Positions 1 through 6,152 of a DNA stretch of 10,624 nt are shown one piece after another. Source of the stretch: Arcanobacterium_A sp034173665 (GTDB lineage: Bacteria > Actinomycetota > Actinomycetes > Actinomycetales > Actinomycetaceae); assembly GCA_034173665.1 (NCBI GenBank), contig JAXFDG010000144.1:1-10624 (forward strand), read 5' to 3'. Both the position numbers and the translations under genes were made by a program. How positions within the stretch are numbered: the first letter of the stretch is position 1; the number at the start of each line of letters is the position of its first letter. The notes below the pieces were generated by a model. The model was not told where the DNA came from. It saw nothing but the letters and a program-made list of their open reading frames with translations, and did not search any database.

Positions 1-129
1 AACATCTTTTATGGAACGGATTTTAACCAGCTTAATAATGTCCCCAGCATCCTGCCTGTCTCTATCTCGTCCGCTTTCTAGTTTCATTCCGAGAATGTAA
101 GAAAGTGGAGGAACAAGGACAGTCAGGTT
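1..129 (-). pseudogene. Nucleotidyltransferase C-terminal remnant (DUF6036/AbiEii-like), runs off the left edge
   Basis: Read on the minus strand, positions 129 to 1 encode a coherent protein segment whose core reads SYILGMKLESGRDRDRQDAG followed by DIIKLVKIRSIKDV. The pattern (Y-[IL]-L-x-M-K-L-x-x-G-R-x-R-D-x-x-D, then I-x-x-L) is the C-terminal helix region of nucleotidyltransferase-fold proteins of the DUF6036/AbiEii kind, often toxin or antitoxin partners. The frame stays open upstream only to a stop at 202-204 and has no start codon except an ATG at 85-87, inside the conserved motif. The N-terminal catalytic part of the family is therefore missing, and the gene is probably a truncated remnant. 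The 3' end lies outside the window. It overlaps the plus-strand methylase remnant, which suggests a rearrangement junction near position 130. Family identity comes from motif memory only. Confidence 0.5.
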
Positions 130-398
130 TGAATAGCTATAAAAAACAATATAAAAATATTCTTTCGGAAAATAAAATTGACTGGAATAATTCTCGCCAT
201 ATTAGAGTGGCACAAACGATTGTTCAGGAGTTTCAGCGATATTCTTTTACAAAATCATCTAGAGGTGATTTGTATCAACTGGTGTTTTATAATTTCGCAA
301 CAAAATTCAAGAAAGAAGAGAATGCTCAATTTTTAACACCAATTCCTATTATCGACTTTGTAGTTAGTTTACCAATCCTCTTCATAATTAATAAGTAA
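105..398 (+). pseudogene. N6-adenine DNA methylase fragment (type I HsdM-like)
   Basis: This 97-codon frame contains the segment just upstream of the SAM-binding core of N6 DNA methylases of restriction-modification systems. Residues 26-31 read IDWNNS, residues 52-60 read SSRGDLYQL, and residues 72-86 read ENAQFLTPIPIIDFV. The last resembles the family pattern Q-F-x-T-P-x-x-[IV]-[IV]-x-F-[MV]-V. An intact protein would continue with an N-P-R-N-G-like stretch, the D-P-x-x-G SAM motif and a catalytic NPPY. Here the frame ends after 11 unrelated residues. A different frame at 371-388 reads TNPLHN and then stops, so a frameshift near 369 is plausible. The GTG at 105 has no convincing ribosome binding site, and homology seems to begin near 132. 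The fragment cannot be an active methyltransferase. The stretch is more AT-rich than the core genes to its right. Confidence 0.6.
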
Positions 399-418
399 GC
401 AACTTGCTCTCACTTATT
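390..418. repeat. Imperfect dyad symmetry over the end of the methylase remnant
   Basis: AATAAGT (390-396) pairs with ACTTATT (412-418), and the inner arm AGCAA (398-402) pairs with TTGCT (404-408) around a single C. One unpaired base lies on the left side and three on the right. The left arm overlaps the TAA stop at 396-398. The one-base centre makes a tight RNA hairpin unlikely without opening the inner pairs, and no long T-run follows. It may be a weak terminator, a protein-binding dyad or chance in AT-rich DNA. Confidence 0.3.
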
Positions 419-676
419 ATATTCGCAATGCAAAATAAATTTTGGAATTTTTTTCAAAAAAAGTTAAATTGTATTGTATCAATTTCAGAACTCACACTTC
501 AATCGACCATTAAGGCGATATTAGAGGTGGGTACGTTTCTATTCCCAAAAACTCCTTGTCAATGGAAACAAACACGTACCCACAGGGTAAATGGAAATAG
601 ATTTTGATAATTTCTAGCTATCACTTCTACACACTCAAAAAATTTGCTCACACTAATACTTCCCCACCCTAATACA
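399..676. other. AT-rich stretch with no recognisable gene
   Basis: I find no credible coding region between the methylase remnant and the terminator. A 67-codon plus-strand frame at 404-607 has no ribosome binding site, a poly-Phe/Lys composition from A/T runs and no motif I recognise. A short frame in another phase (518-600) encodes GGYVSIPKNSLSMETN-like sequence ending in KWK and a stop. It could be the tail of a decayed gene, but I cannot name a family. The stretch is probably degraded DNA continuous with the two remnants on its left. Confidence 0.5.
527..583. repeat. 10-bp perfect inverted repeat with a 37-bp spacer
   Basis: GTGGGTACGT (527-536) is the exact reverse complement of ACGTACCCAC (574-583). 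The arms do not extend further. No recognisable gene surrounds them. A 10-bp match at this distance is not rare enough in a 10-kb window to demand a function. It might be a site for a dimeric DNA-binding protein or a remnant of mobile-element ends. Confidence 0.4.
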
Positions 677-700
677 AAAAGCCTTGGTTACAAGGCTTTT
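677..700. terminator. Intrinsic terminator, likely bidirectional
   Basis: AAAAGCCTTG (677-686), the loop GTTA (687-690) and CAAGGCTTTT (691-700) form a perfect 10-bp stem with a four-base loop. Read on the minus strand, the stem ends in a T-run just downstream of the methyltransferase stop codon, as expected for terminating the minus-strand operon. The plus-strand side also ends in TTTT, so it could block transcription from the left. It marks the border between the AT-rich remnant zone and the conserved core. Confidence 0.85.
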
Positions 701-725
701 CATTATTCCTTTCGTTCAAAGGTTT

Positions 726-1973
726 CTAGGCTTTTACAAGCAGAGCAACACACTCGACGTGATGCGTCTGCGGGAAAATATCTAGTGCCGTAAAAGCTGA
801 TAAAGTTCTACCAGCAGCCAACATTGTTGAAACATCACGAGCCATCGATGCCGCATCACACGAAACAAGAATAATTTTCTCAGCGTTCGAACGCGCTAAA
901 ATTTCCGCAGTTTCCACGCCTAATCCAGCTCGTGCTGGATCAGCAATCACAACTTCTGCATCCTTGACCAAAGAAGCTACATTCTTTTCAGAAATCCGCG
1001 CAGTGCGTGCAAAAGCCCACGGATATTTTGCTAAATTCTTATTCGCTGCCTGCACAGCCGGATCAACCGACTCAACTGCCATTAATGTGCCGCGTGGACC
1101 AATCTTATCTGCAAAAGGAACACTAAAAAGCCCTGCTCCAGAATACAGATCAACACCTTTCACGCCTTGCACATCACCAAGGAATTCGAAAGCACGCTTC
1201 ACCAAAGCAGTTGGAGCCTGATAATGCACCTGCCAAAATCCGAGCCCAGAAAGTTCATATTCATATTTTGTTCCGTCGAGCTCAATCACTTCTCGAACTT
1301 CTGGCGCAATCTCCTCTTGCGCTGCATTAAAAGCTTTATTTCCAATATAAACTCGAGTCTCGCTAGCAGACGGCGCAACCACTTTCACATGTTCCCCAGG
1401 AGATATTTTTCCATCCCAAGCTGCTCCCCAAAGATCTAAATCTTCAATCTTTTTTGAAGTTAACCCCATTGAGTCGAGTTGAATTAAATCATGACTAGCT
1501 TCGCGATACATTCCAAAACCGGTCGGGAATTTCGTAAGGATAACACGCGTGCGAGTATTCCAACCATCGACGTCATCCATCCCCTCAACTTGCCACGAAA
1601 GCTCCGAAAGCGCCTGTGAAAATGCTTCCCCACCAATTCGCCGTGCTTGCGTCTCAATAACTTTCTTCTTTAACTTGCGTTGATACCCAAGTTCAATATG
1701 GCCAAAATCAGCAGCCCCACTATTCCCTACTGCTCCGATAGCCCATTTGGGTACTACTCGGTGCTCGGAAGCAGAAAGTACTTCCACGCAACTCGCGTGC
1801 CAAAAATTCTTCTTGCGCGCGGTGACGCGGGCCCGCACAGTCTCCCCAGGGATACCTCCGCGAACAAAAACAACGGTCTCCCCAAAACGACCCACGCATC
1901 GCCCACCATGAGCAATATCAGTAAGCTCTAATTCAAGGATTTCTTCTTCCTGAATTCCTGCTTTATTCGCCAT
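726..1973 (-). CDS. TRAM-domain class I SAM-dependent RNA methyltransferase (RlmD/TrmA-like uridine-C5 type)
   Basis: This protein of 415 residues is predicted to methylate C5 of a uridine in tRNA or rRNA in the cytoplasm. An N-terminal TRAM RNA-binding domain covers about residues 10-68. The catalytic domain has the SAM motif DLYSGAGLF (275-283), acidic Glu301 for ribose binding, motif IV ADPARAG (344-350), FWQVH (246-250), the catalytic cysteine in VSCDAASMARD (Cys372) and the general base in FPQTHHVE (Glu407). The four cysteines that hold a 4Fe-4S cluster in RlmD are absent: the region after the TRAM domain (residues 72-100) has no cysteine. I recall this as common in actinobacterial homologues. 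The ATG overlaps the permease stop as TAATG, which suggests translational coupling, and a GAAAG stretch precedes it. The exact target, tRNA U54 or 23S rRNA, cannot be read from the sequence. Confidence 0.9.
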   Translation of the reverse strand: MANKAGIQEEEILELELTDIAHGGRCVGRFGETVVFVRGGIPGETVRARVTARKKNFWHASCVEVLSASEHRVVPKWAIGAVGNSGAADFGHIELGYQRKLKKKVIETQARRIGGEAFSQALSELSWQVEGMDDVDGWNTRTRVILTKFPTGFGMYREASHDLIQLDSMGLTSKKIEDLDLWGAAWDGKISPGEHVKVVAPSASETRVYIGNKAFNAAQEEIAPEVREVIELDGTKYEYELSGLGFWQVHYQAPTALVKRAFEFLGDVQGVKGVDLYSGAGLFSVPFADKIGPRGTLMAVESVDPAVQAANKNLAKYPWAFARTARISEKNVASLVKDAEVVIADPARAGLGVETAEILARSNAEKIILVSCDAASMARDVSTMLAAGRTLSAFTALDIFPQTHHVECVALLVKA

Positions 1974-3799
1974 TAATTTCTTTCTGTTAAATCTTCTCCG
2001 TCAGATTCTAAAGTTTCAGAGTTAAAGTCTAAAACGTATGGAACCTCTAATAACATCACACCAGGTTCTTCGCGAAGTTCAGCAATGATTTTCGGCTCAG
2101 TAAATCTTGAGGTAAATTTCGCTAATTCACTCGCACCAATTAAGCGCGGAATAACCACCACAAGTGGTTCATGTTTATGTAATTTATGAAAATCTCGCAC
2201 GAATTGAATAACAGGTCCGCGAAGTGCTCCCACTGGCGTACCAAGTACCGTTAATGGCATCCGAATTTTAGCTTTTACCCAATCTTCATGAAGCCGTGCA
2301 GTGCGCTCTGGATCAAAATCCACACAGATTGCTTGCACGGAAGCAAATCTCATTGCCTGGGCCCAATCAACAGCCTGCAGACTTGCTTCGTTCAAAATCG
2401 ACAGTAAAACAACCCCATGCACTTTAGTGGGCGGATCACGATGTTCTAAAAAGTCGTCAATAGCAATTGCTTTATTTACACGTCCCCGCCCCTTATTGTA
2501 AATCGCGAGAAAAAGCAGCGGACCAATCATGAGAGCAGCTGTCCAAGCCGCATATTGCAATGAAAACAAGAAGAAACTTAAAACAAGCGCAATAATCACT
2601 AAAGAATAAATGGAATACAGTAAAGCCAAATTCTTTGCAGCCTTGCGAGTAGTTGCCGAAAAAGAATTTCGCAGAATCGAGCGGGACCGTGCAAGCATCG
2701 CTAAACACATCAGTACCGCCATAATAAAAGCGGCAAGAATAAAAATCACCACAATAAAACGCGCTGAGTTAATGAAATAAGTGGCAAAACCAGAAGTAAT
2801 AAAAATTAACACCACGATAAATTGCCGCGGACCGCGCTGATCAAGCACTCCAAGTTTCCGTGGGAGCAGTCCATCTAAAGCAAGTGCCCGCAAAATCTGC
2901 GGAATCTGCCAAAAACTTCCCAAAACCAAACAAAGCCCAAGCGAAACTAATGCCACGCCGTCAATAATCACAATCGGATACGGCAGTAACACTTTGCTTA
3001 ATTCAAGTATCGGCACAGTATCCACAACATATGGACGAAGCACCTTTGTAGCTAAGTACAGAGTAAGTAGAAAAACTATAAACACCGGAGCGAATAACGG
3101 GATATTACGCCTTAACGGCACCCGTCGTAAATCAGCCTGAGCCAATGCTCGTTCACTAATCACAAGAGCCGTTGCTGCAGGCAAACAGGAAACTAAAAAG
3201 GATTCATAAAGTCTCCATACGTCACTTCCTGCCGCTACCTCTTTCGCTGGAACCAATAAGGCAACTGGGTCAAAAGCTTCACGAATTAATAAATAGATTA
3301 AGCTAACCGTAACAACAGCAATCGCTGCATAAACAACGACCCAAAATAATCGATATACCCATTCAGGACGTTTCGGTAATGCGCAAATTCCCAAGAAAAC
3401 GACAAGTGCAGTGGAGACAAGAGATTTATACTCAGTGACCATAAAAAATTCTTGAGCCACCACAACCATAAACTCTACGCCCAATAAAATCAGCATTGAC
3501 CAGGCAAGAATTCGCGCTGCCCCAAGTAGTAGACCTGATTTTAGTCCAAGATACTTCCCCACAAGTTGATGACTCGAAAGATTACCAAGCACTACATTTT
3601 GCTGGTGCAAAACCAAAATTGTGACTGCAAAAACAATCACTCCGCCAAATACCGGCGCAAAAATTCCGAGCCCAACAACTTCTCCGGCAACTGGACGCAG
3701 CACAACTTGCGGTGTCACCAGTGCCACCATACAAAGCACTATCGCGCCTAAAGCATTCGCATAATCTACCCGAAAATCAGATAATTTCGGCTCGTCCAT
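1973..3799 (-). CDS. APC-superfamily permease with cytoplasmic C-terminal domain (KUP/KimA-like)
   Basis: This is a membrane protein of 608 residues from the ATG. Residues about 15-435 hold some twelve hydrophobic segments of the APC fold. Residues about 457-590 form a soluble tail with the pattern of the KUP-type transporter KimA and its actinobacterial relatives: GVVLLS near 462, VDFDPE near 493, a Trp near 507, VVVIP at 547-551 and VPYVL at 586-590. KimA takes up K+ with protons. Here the residues I would align with its K+ ligands are mostly replaced: Asn15 and Ala99 stand where aspartates are expected, while Glu216 remains. The substrate is therefore uncertain. A TTG two codons upstream (3805) is possible, but GGA lies eight bases before the ATG at 3799 and only two before the TTG. 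The gene is divergent from two trkA genes and coupled to the RNA methyltransferase by a TAATG overlap. Confidence 0.85.
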   Translation of the reverse strand: MDEPKLSDFRVDYANALGAIVLCMVALVTPQVVLRPVAGEVVGLGIFAPVFGGVIVFAVTILVLHQQNVVLGNLSSHQLVGKYLGLKSGLLLGAARILAWSMLILLGVEFMVVVAQEFFMVTEYKSLVSTALVVFLGICALPKRPEWVYRLFWVVVYAAIAVVTVSLIYLLIREAFDPVALLVPAKEVAAGSDVWRLYESFLVSCLPAATALVISERALAQADLRRVPLRRNIPLFAPVFIVFLLTLYLATKVLRPYVVDTVPILELSKVLLPYPIVIIDGVALVSLGLCLVLGSFWQIPQILRALALDGLLPRKLGVLDQRGPRQFIVVLIFITSGFATYFINSARFIVVIFILAAFIMAVLMCLAMLARSRSILRNSFSATTRKAAKNLALLYSIYSLVIIALVLSFFLFSLQYAAWTAALMIGPLLFLAIYNKGRGRVNKAIAIDDFLEHRDPPTKVHGVVLLSILNEASLQAVDWAQAMRFASVQAICVDFDPERTARLHEDWVKAKIRMPLTVLGTPVGALRGPVIQFVRDFHKLHKHEPLVVVIPRLIGASELAKFTSRFTEPKIIAELREEPGVMLLEVPYVLDFNSETLESDGEDLTERN

Positions 3800-3887
3800 T
3801 TTCAAATCCAGTACCCTATTCGCTGTTATCAGAGCATAAAAACTCTAGCACTAAATCTTAGCAATTCCCTCACTCAAGCGAATGCGG

Positions 3888-3893
3888 TAATCT
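3888..3893 (+). promoter_or_regulatory. Possible -10 element for a leaderless trkA transcript
   Basis: TAATCT fits the loose actinobacterial TAnnnT -10 pattern. It ends seven bases before the GTG start at 3901, the distance expected if transcription begins at the start codon itself. No Shine-Dalgarno sequence precedes that GTG, which supports a leaderless mRNA. No good -35 box is visible 17-18 bases upstream. The 101-bp gap (3800-3900) must also hold the promoter for the divergent permease, which I cannot place. Confidence 0.35.
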
Positions 3894-3900
3894 CGAATAC

Positions 3901-4569
3901 GTGCACTATGTAATTATGGGCTGCGGACGTGTTGGAGCAACACTCGCACAAAGTTTAAGTAATCGAGGCCATTCGGTAGCGGTAATCGATCGTGACGCCG
4001 AAGCTTTTCGCCGTCTTCCAGAAGATTTCCCAGGGCAACAGGTGACCGGTGTTGGATTTGATTTGGAAACTCTTCGCCAAGCCGGAATTGAGGATGCACA
4101 AGGATTTGCCGCGGTATCTTCCGGTGATAATTCAAATATTATTGCCGCTCGGGTTGTGAAAGATAACTTCGGCATCGAAAACGTTGTAACCCGAATTTAT
4201 GATACTTCTCGCGCTGATGTTTATGAACGTCTTGGTATCGCCACTGTCCCCACCGTGAAGTGGACTTCTGAACAAATGATGCGCAAACTTATCAACTTTG
4301 GCCCACATATTAACTACAATGACCCGATTTATCAGGTCACTCTTTTTACGGTTGATTTAGACCCAAGTTGGTATGGAAAAACTATCGACGACGTCGAACA
4401 AGCAAGTTCCTCACGTTTAGCTTATATTGGTCGCGGTGCAAAAACTCTCATGCCAAAACCTGAAATGATTTTGCAAGATGGAGATGTGCTGCATCTCCTC
4501 GCTCCAAATTCACGCACCCTCGAAGTGCAACGAATCTTGAATCACCCAGCAGAGGAAGAAATTCGATGA
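3901..4569 (+). CDS. trkA: TrkA-family potassium uptake regulatory protein (RCK), first of two
   Basis: This protein of 222 residues has an N-terminal RCK/TrkA-N Rossmann domain (about 1-120). Its nucleotide motif GCGRVG lies at 7-12 and Asp30 sits at the end of the second strand, which favours NAD(H) binding. A TrkA-C domain covers about 135-222. Such proteins sit on the cytoplasmic side of K+ channels or transporters and gate them in response to NAD(H), ATP/ADP or cyclic di-AMP. It corresponds by position to M. tuberculosis CeoB. The GTG start has no Shine-Dalgarno sequence, but the first beta-strand begins right at it, so no later start is acceptable. The stop overlaps the next start as ATGA. 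No TrkH/KtrB membrane partner is encoded in the window; the divergent permease is the only transporter nearby. Confidence 0.92.
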   Translation: MHYVIMGCGRVGATLAQSLSNRGHSVAVIDRDAEAFRRLPEDFPGQQVTGVGFDLETLRQAGIEDAQGFAAVSSGDNSNIIAARVVKDNFGIENVVTRIYDTSRADVYERLGIATVPTVKWTSEQMMRKLINFGPHINYNDPIYQVTLFTVDLDPSWYGKTIDDVEQASSSRLAYIGRGAKTLMPKPEMILQDGDVLHLLAPNSRTLEVQRILNHPAEEEIR

Positions 4570-5234
4570 AAGTATTAATTGCTGGAGCTGGCTCAGTTGG
4601 CTGTTCAATTGCCCGTGATCTTGTTGGGCGTGGAAATGCCATCACATTAATCGATTCCGACCCGAAAGCAATGCGTGTTTCTCGCGTTCCAGAAGCTGAC
4701 TGGATTCTAGCTGACGCCTGCGAACTAAGCACCCTGCAAAGCCTTGATTTATCAGAAACTGAAGTGGTTGTGGCCACTACCGGTGACGATAAAGCAAACC
4801 TGGTGTTGGCATTACTTGCAAAAACTGAGTTTGGTGTACCGCGTGTTGTGGCTCGAGTTAATAATCCAGCAAATGAATGGCTCTTCACTGATGCTTGGGG
4901 TGTCGATTTCGCTGTTTCCACCCCGCGCTTAATCACCATGATTGTTGATGAAGTGCTCTCCCCGGGAGAACTGACAAAACGTATTGAGTTTGAGAATTCT
5001 CAATCAAGTCTCTATCAATGCGTAGTGGCAACAAATGCCTTGATTGTAAATAAAAAGATTTCGGAAGCGATTCTGCCGCAATCATTCTTTATCTCAGCTG
5101 TAATTCGCGATGGAGTTGGGCTGCAAGCTGATCCGGCACTGCGCATTCTCGAAAATGATCGATTGCTCTTTATTGGCTATGATCCAACGCCAGAAGATAT
5201 TCGTGAATTAACTGTGCTTACTTCTGCACAATAA
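4566..5234 (+). CDS. trkA: TrkA-family potassium uptake regulatory protein (RCK), second of two
   Basis: This is the tandem paralogue of the preceding gene, also 222 residues. It has the Rossmann motif GAGSVG at 7-12, Asp30, the segment VVATTGDDKANL (about 61-72) and a TrkA-C domain from about 140. It corresponds by position to M. tuberculosis CeoC. The ATG overlaps the upstream TGA by four bases, and AGGAAG lies seven bases before it, so translational coupling and equal dosage of the two subunits are likely. The pair probably assembles as a heteromeric RCK ring. The gene is convergent with the OB-fold gene, only 14 bases separate the two stop codons, and no hairpin terminator is visible between them. 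Confidence 0.92.
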   Translation: MKVLIAGAGSVGCSIARDLVGRGNAITLIDSDPKAMRVSRVPEADWILADACELSTLQSLDLSETEVVVATTGDDKANLVLALLAKTEFGVPRVVARVNNPANEWLFTDAWGVDFAVSTPRLITMIVDEVLSPGELTKRIEFENSQSSLYQCVVATNALIVNKKISEAILPQSFFISAVIRDGVGLQADPALRILENDRLLFIGYDPTPEDIRELTVLTSAQ

Positions 5235-5248
5235 TTTCTCAGTTAAAT

Positions 5249-5491
5249 TTATTTAGCCAAAATTTCGTATTCCGGATTAAATAAAACTGGTACTCCGTTA
5301 TGCAGAACTACCGATCCGGAAACCAAGAGTGTATCCCCGATAGCAACTCCATATAGTTCACGACGCGATTGAAAATGCAATAAGTAAGTCCCGGTCTCTG
5401 TATCTAAATGCACCGACACCATCGGAGCCGTATCTTGACCGGGATAAGAAATTGCAGAAACCTGACCTTTAGTCTGCAGATTTCGATTCAA
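5249..5491 (-). CDS. Short OB-fold nucleic-acid-binding protein
   Basis: This is a small cytoplasmic protein of 80 residues with the pattern of the actinobacterial OB-fold family encoded beside DUF3710. A first strand, KGQVSAIS, is followed by VSVHLDTETGTYLLHF, then SRRELYGVAIGDTLLVSG with the conserved R-x-x-[IL]-x-G-[IV]-x-x-G turn, and the signature end NPEYEIL. I chose the TTG at 5489-5491 because AGGTG lies seven bases upstream and the OB fold begins a few residues later. It overlaps the end of the DUF3710 gene by 23 bases in another frame. Starting at the ATG at 5566 would add 25 residues unrelated to the fold. From memory, relatives are usually near 120 residues, so the N-terminus is short. 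The precise ligand is unknown. Confidence 0.8.
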   Translation of the reverse strand: MNRNLQTKGQVSAISYPGQDTAPMVSVHLDTETGTYLLHFQSRRELYGVAIGDTLLVSGSVVLHNGVPVLFNPEYEILAK

Positions 5492-6152
5492 GACCAGGCA
5501 CCTTTGGAATTGACATTGGTAAGAGCTCGCGGGGTGGAAATGGTAAGTTTCCACGGTTGACCACAACTTTTCGGAAAACGTCTAAAAGTGGCTTCGCCGC
5601 GTTCTCATCTACACCCGCACGGCCGTACAGAGACCCGCGAAGTAGCCACCGTGGCCCATCGACGCCGAAGAATCGATGCGGAGCAAAGTCTTGGGTATTT
5701 GGCAGCGGCATTCTAGCCTGTAGTTCTTTCCCGAAAGGTCCGGTAATCTCTTGTGAAGAGCCACCTTGCCCGGCAATTGCTGTCCGCATATCGAGTCGAA
5801 CTTGATCCCAAATCCCTTTATTTTTTGGTGCCGCAAAAGCTTGTAATTGTAACGCGGAATCATTATGAAGATAAACCACGCCAATCACCGAAGTTTGGGC
5901 CGCATCCAGAGTGAACTGTAATTTCATCTCTGGCACTATTGGCAGTAGTAACGCTCCAGCATCTACCAAGCCCTCTAGCGTTTCAGCTTCTGCATAATCA
6001 AAAGGGCCAGTAGTTGCGCGTAAATCAACTGCTACATTTTCAACTTCAGGCACTGCGGGTGTTTTCGCATCTTCTGCTACTTCAACCGCAGTATCCTGCA
6101 ATTCAATTACACTATCTTGCTCAAGGTTGCGCTTGCGGGAAAATAAACCCAT
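5469..6152 (-). CDS. DUF3710 family protein
   Basis: This protein of 227 residues matches the actinobacterial DUF3710 family, whose function is unknown. The N-terminus (1-45) is a basic start, FSRKR, followed by an acidic low-complexity stretch. The conserved part begins at GPFDYAE (49-55) and continues through VDAGALLLP (63-71), the beta-rich stretch with LQLQAFAAPK (101-110) and IWDQVR (114-119), and later FGVDGPRWLLRGSLYG and the C-terminal PLP/FPPRELLPM region. No signal peptide or membrane helix is visible. The ATG is preceded by AAGGCG four bases upstream. It lies between the DUF4193 gene (95-base gap) and the overlapping OB-fold gene, all on one strand and probably in one transcript. 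In M. tuberculosis a dUTPase gene lies immediately upstream of the counterpart; it is absent here. Confidence 0.9.
   Translation of the reverse strand: MGLFSRKRNLEQDSVIELQDTAVEVAEDAKTPAVPEVENVAVDLRATTGPFDYAEAETLEGLVDAGALLLPIVPEMKLQFTLDAAQTSVIGVVYLHNDSALQLQAFAAPKNKGIWDQVRLDMRTAIAGQGGSSQEITGPFGKELQARMPLPNTQDFAPHRFFGVDGPRWLLRGSLYGRAGVDENAAKPLLDVFRKVVVNRGNLPFPPRELLPMSIPKVPGLESKSAD
5499..5503 (-). promoter_or_regulatory. Ribosome binding site inside the DUF3710 gene for the OB-fold gene
   Basis: AGGTG on the minus strand (within AAAGGTG) lies seven bases before the TTG at 5491. It sits within the DUF3710 coding sequence and is what decides the start of the overlapping OB-fold gene, implying coupled translation. 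Confidence 0.6.

Noticed and set aside
404..607. A 67-codon plus-strand open frame in the AT-rich left region
   Set aside because: It has no ribosome binding site, much of it is encoded by A/T runs, and it matches no family I recognise.
3800..3900. A cyclic di-AMP riboswitch (ydaO type) upstream of the KUP-like permease
   Set aside because: The gap is about 100 bases and must serve two divergent genes. I see none of the long conserved structure such a riboswitch needs.
4448..4939. A 163-codon minus-strand open frame across the two trkA genes
   Set aside because: It lies antisense to two well-supported genes, has Ser/Thr/Ala/Arg-rich composition typical of an antisense shadow, and has no recognisable motif.
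5492..5566. Upstream ATG for the OB-fold gene
   Set aside because: It would add 25 residues unrelated to the OB fold and a long overlap with DUF3710. The TTG at 5491 has a better ribosome binding site.
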